Shown here piece by piece: positions 62,058 through 64,000 of a DNA stretch of 64,000 nt. Both the position numbers and the translations under genes were made by a program. The DNA lies in assembly GCF_011759705.1 (NCBI RefSeq), contig NZ_JAAOZF010000001.1, forward strand, positions 1,423,152 to 1,487,151, read 5' to 3'. Within the stretch, counting starts at the first letter, position 1. Each line of letters begins with the position of its first letter. This DNA is from Microbacterium ulmi. Lineage in GTDB: Bacteria; Actinomycetota; Actinomycetes; Actinomycetales; Microbacteriaceae. Under the pieces are notes generated by a model, which did not search any database, was not told where the DNA came from, and saw only the letters and a program-made list of their open reading frames with translations.

Positions 62058-63527
62058 ATGTCGGAGAGCACCACACGAGCCTTCCCCGAGAGCTTCCTGT
62101 TCGGGGCGGCCACGGCGGCCTTCCAGATCGAGGGGGCCGCGCACGAGGACGGCAGGGGGCCGTCCATCTGGGACGCGTTCTGCCGCGTGCCCGGCGCCGT
62201 CATCAACGCCGACAACGGCGACGTCGCATGCGACCACTACCACCGCTACCGCGACGACGTCGCGCTCATGAAGGCGATGGGGCTGCAGACGTACCGCTTC
62301 TCGACGTCGTGGGCGCGTGTGCGGCCCGACGGCGGACCCGTCAACCCGAAGGGCGTCGACTTCTACAGCCGTCTCGTCGACGAGCTGCTCGAGGCCGGCA
62401 TCCTGCCCTGGCTCACGCTGTATCACTGGGACCTCCCGCAGGCACTGCAGGACAAGGGCGGCTGGACCGACCGGGCGACGGCGGATCTGTTCACGGAGTA
62501 CGCCCTCGACATGCACGACGCGCTCGGCGACCGGGTCGACGTGTGGACGACCCTCAACGAGCCGTGGTGCTCGTCGTTCCTCAGCTACACCGCCGGGCTG
62601 CACGCTCCAGGTCACTACAGCACGGCGGAGGGGCTGCTCGCGGCCCACCACCTGCTCCTCGGGCACGGCCAGGCCGTTCGCGAGCTCCGCGCCCGCGATG
62701 CCGCGCTCGACCTCGGCATCACGCTGAACCTCACGGTGGCGGATGCCGCAGACCCGGCGAAGCCGGAGGACGTGAACGCCGCCAGGCTCGTCGACGGGCA
62801 GTTCAACCGCTGGTTCCTCGACCCGGTCTTCCGCGGCTCCTACCCCGCGGACATCGTCGAGGACATCCGCCGCGCAGACCCTGCGGCGGTCGCGACGCTC
62901 GAGCAGGCGATCCGGCCCGGCGACCTCGAGACCATCTCCACGCACATCGACGCGCTGGGGGTGAACTACTACCACGGCGAGTTCGTGGGCGGCTCGGCCT
63001 CCCCGAACCCGCCCGACGGCGGAGACGCCCCGACCGACCGACCGGGGGCGTCGCCCTTCCCCGTGTCGGAGGGCATCCACTGGTACGAGCGCGGGCTGCC
63101 CCGCACGTCGATGCAGTGGGAGGTGCAGCCGGAGGGCCTCACACGACTGCTCGCGCGCGTCTCGGACGAGTACGCGGCCCCCGCGGGCACCGTGCTCTAC
63201 GTCACCGAGAACGGCGCCGCCTACGACGACGAGCCCGTCCGCGAGGAGGGCGTCGTGCGCGTGCACGACGCGGAGCGGGCAGACTTCCTGCGCGGGCACC
63301 TCGCGGCGACCCTCGACGCGGCCGAGCAGGGCGTGGACGTGCGCGGCTACTTCTACTGGTCGCTGCTCGACAACTTCGAGTGGGCGTGGGGGTACGAGAA
63401 GCGCTTCGGCATCGTGCGCGTGGACTACGACACGCAGGAGCGCACGATCAAGGACAGCGGCCGCGAATACGGGCGCATCATCGCGCAGCGCTCGCTCGAC
63501 CTCGCGCCGGTCGGCGCGGCATCCTGA
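62058..63527 (+). CDS. bglC: GH1 beta-glucosidase BglC
   Basis: A 489-residue family 1 glycoside hydrolase. The acid/base Glu is in TLNEPWC and the nucleophile Glu in YVTENGAA. The FPESFLFGAATAAFQIEGA start and the WALLDNFEW-like YFYWSLLDNFEWAWGYEKRFG end are typical. No signal peptide is present, so it acts inside the cell on imported cellobiose, giving glucose. ATG 62058 follows CAGGAG. It is 40 bases after cebG in the same operon. Confidence 0.93.
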   Translation: MSESTTRAFPESFLFGAATAAFQIEGAAHEDGRGPSIWDAFCRVPGAVINADNGDVACDHYHRYRDDVALMKAMGLQTYRFSTSWARVRPDGGPVNPKGVDFYSRLVDELLEAGILPWLTLYHWDLPQALQDKGGWTDRATADLFTEYALDMHDALGDRVDVWTTLNEPWCSSFLSYTAGLHAPGHYSTAEGLLAAHHLLLGHGQAVRELRARDAALDLGITLNLTVADAADPAKPEDVNAARLVDGQFNRWFLDPVFRGSYPADIVEDIRRADPAAVATLEQAIRPGDLETISTHIDALGVNYYHGEFVGGSASPNPPDGGDAPTDRPGASPFPVSEGIHWYERGLPRTSMQWEVQPEGLTRLLARVSDEYAAPAGTVLYVTENGAAYDDEPVREEGVVRVHDAERADFLRGHLAATLDAAEQGVDVRGYFYWSLLDNFEWAWGYEKRFGIVRVDYDTQERTIKDSGREYGRIIAQRSLDLAPVGAAS

Positions 63528-63547
63528 ACACGGGGAGAATCGTCGCC

Positions 63548-64000
63548 ATGACCACTGACACGGTGCGCGGCACCGTCACGATCGAGGAGGTCGCCGCGGC
63601 CGCGGGGGTCTCGCGGTCCACCGTGTCGCGCGTCGTGAACGGGTCGACGGCCGTCAGCCCCGCAGCGCTCGAGGCCGTGCAGCGCGCGATCGCCGACCTC
63701 AACTACGTGCCCAACCGCGCTGCGCGCTCTCTCGCGAGCCGGCAGACGCACGCGCTCGCGCTCATCGTGCCCGAGGACACGACGCGCTTCTTCGGCGACC
63801 CGTTCTTCGCGTCGATCGTGTCCGGCATCAACGCGCGGCTGAGCCGGTCGGACTACGTGCTCAACCTCTTCATCGCGAGCGACGACCCGGGCGACAAGAC
63901 CACGAGCTATGTGCGCAGCGGAGCGGTCGACGGCGCGATCATCGTGTCGCACCACACGAGCGACTCGTTCATCGATCGCATCGCGGCGGCCGTCCCCGTC
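63548..64000 (+). CDS. cebR: CebR-like LacI-family regulator (partial, runs off the window)
   Basis: The first 151 residues are present. The helix-turn-helix is TIEEVAAAAGVSRSTVSRVVNG and the hinge YVPNRAARSLASRQT, followed by the start of the sugar-binding domain (LALIVPEDTTRFFGDPFFA). It is 20 bases after bglC, in the order cebE-F-G-bglC with the regulator as in related actinobacteria. Its operators are most likely the three TGGGAGCGCTCCCA-type sites before cebE. The frame is open to the last base, so the truncation is only the window edge. Confidence 0.88.
   Translation, partial: MTTDTVRGTVTIEEVAAAAGVSRSTVSRVVNGSTAVSPAALEAVQRAIADLNYVPNRAARSLASRQTHALALIVPEDTTRFFGDPFFASIVSGINARLSRSDYVLNLFIASDDPGDKTTSYVRSGAVDGAIIVSHHTSDSFIDRIAAAVPV

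Overview
The window is high-GC DNA with dense, translationally coupled operons, many GTG starts, DUF222/HNH and CebR-type genes and an actinobacterial nitrogen-control style of promoter. It most likely comes from an actinobacterium of the Microbacteriaceae, probably Microbacterium or a close relative. This is inferred from gene content and codon style; no rRNA or marker tree is available here.

Layout. 1-1750: a decayed IS630-type transposase and two small unrecognised genes, slightly atypical and possibly the edge of an island. 1772-3174: an ArsR regulator with a tandem AHSA1-domain protein under a compact promoter/operator. 3226-6400: a Fur-family (Nur-like) nickel regulator divergent from a CbiMNQO nickel/cobalt ECF transporter. 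6381-10889: urease genes ureABCFGD on the minus strand, without ureE. 11067-16183: GlnR-like boxes and the urea ABC transporter urtABCDE. 16215-19194: an NCS1-like permease with two tandem TetR regulators. 19204-25263: a KdpDE-like pair, SufS/SufU and a KimA-like potassium transporter. 25367-29339: an M20D amidohydrolase, a LacI regulator and a GH13 alpha-glucosidase. 29396-33018: apt, guanine deaminase and an NCS2 purine permease. 33038-45160: urate hydroxylase, HIU hydrolase, OHCU decarboxylase, an XRE-cupin regulator, and a plus-strand operon for allantoin uptake and breakdown (permease, racemase, allantoinase, acetamidase/formamidase-like protein, AtzH-amidase fusion, ureidoglycine-glyoxylate aminotransferase, allantoate amidohydrolase). 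45157-54267: an NMT1-type ABC importer, xanthine dehydrogenase in a fused arrangement, XdhC and a MocA-like protein. 54283-58486: a DUF222/HNH protein, a 2-hydroxyacid dehydrogenase, a DUF1761 membrane protein and purQ/purS. 58565-64000: the cello-oligosaccharide system cebEFG-bglC and the start of cebR.

How it works together. About 50 kb forms a nearly complete purine-to-ammonia route. Guanine and xanthine enter through the NCS2 permease. GuaD and xanthine dehydrogenase make urate. HpxO, UraH and UraD make S-allantoin. Racemase, AllB and AllC open it to ureidoglycine. PucG transaminates ureidoglycine with glyoxylate to oxalurate plus glycine. The AtzH-amidase fusion and the acetamidase-like protein, both coupled into the same operon, are good candidates for oxalurate/oxamate breakdown. 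Released or imported urea is split by urease, with nickel supplied by CbiMNQO. Candidate GlnR boxes (GTNAC-n6-GAAAC type) precede the urea, permease, allantoin and NMT1-type ABC units, which suggests nitrogen control. An XRE-cupin regulator with a pair of matching palindromes probably adds pathway-specific control. The strongest candidate for something little described is the oxalurate module at 39906-43869.
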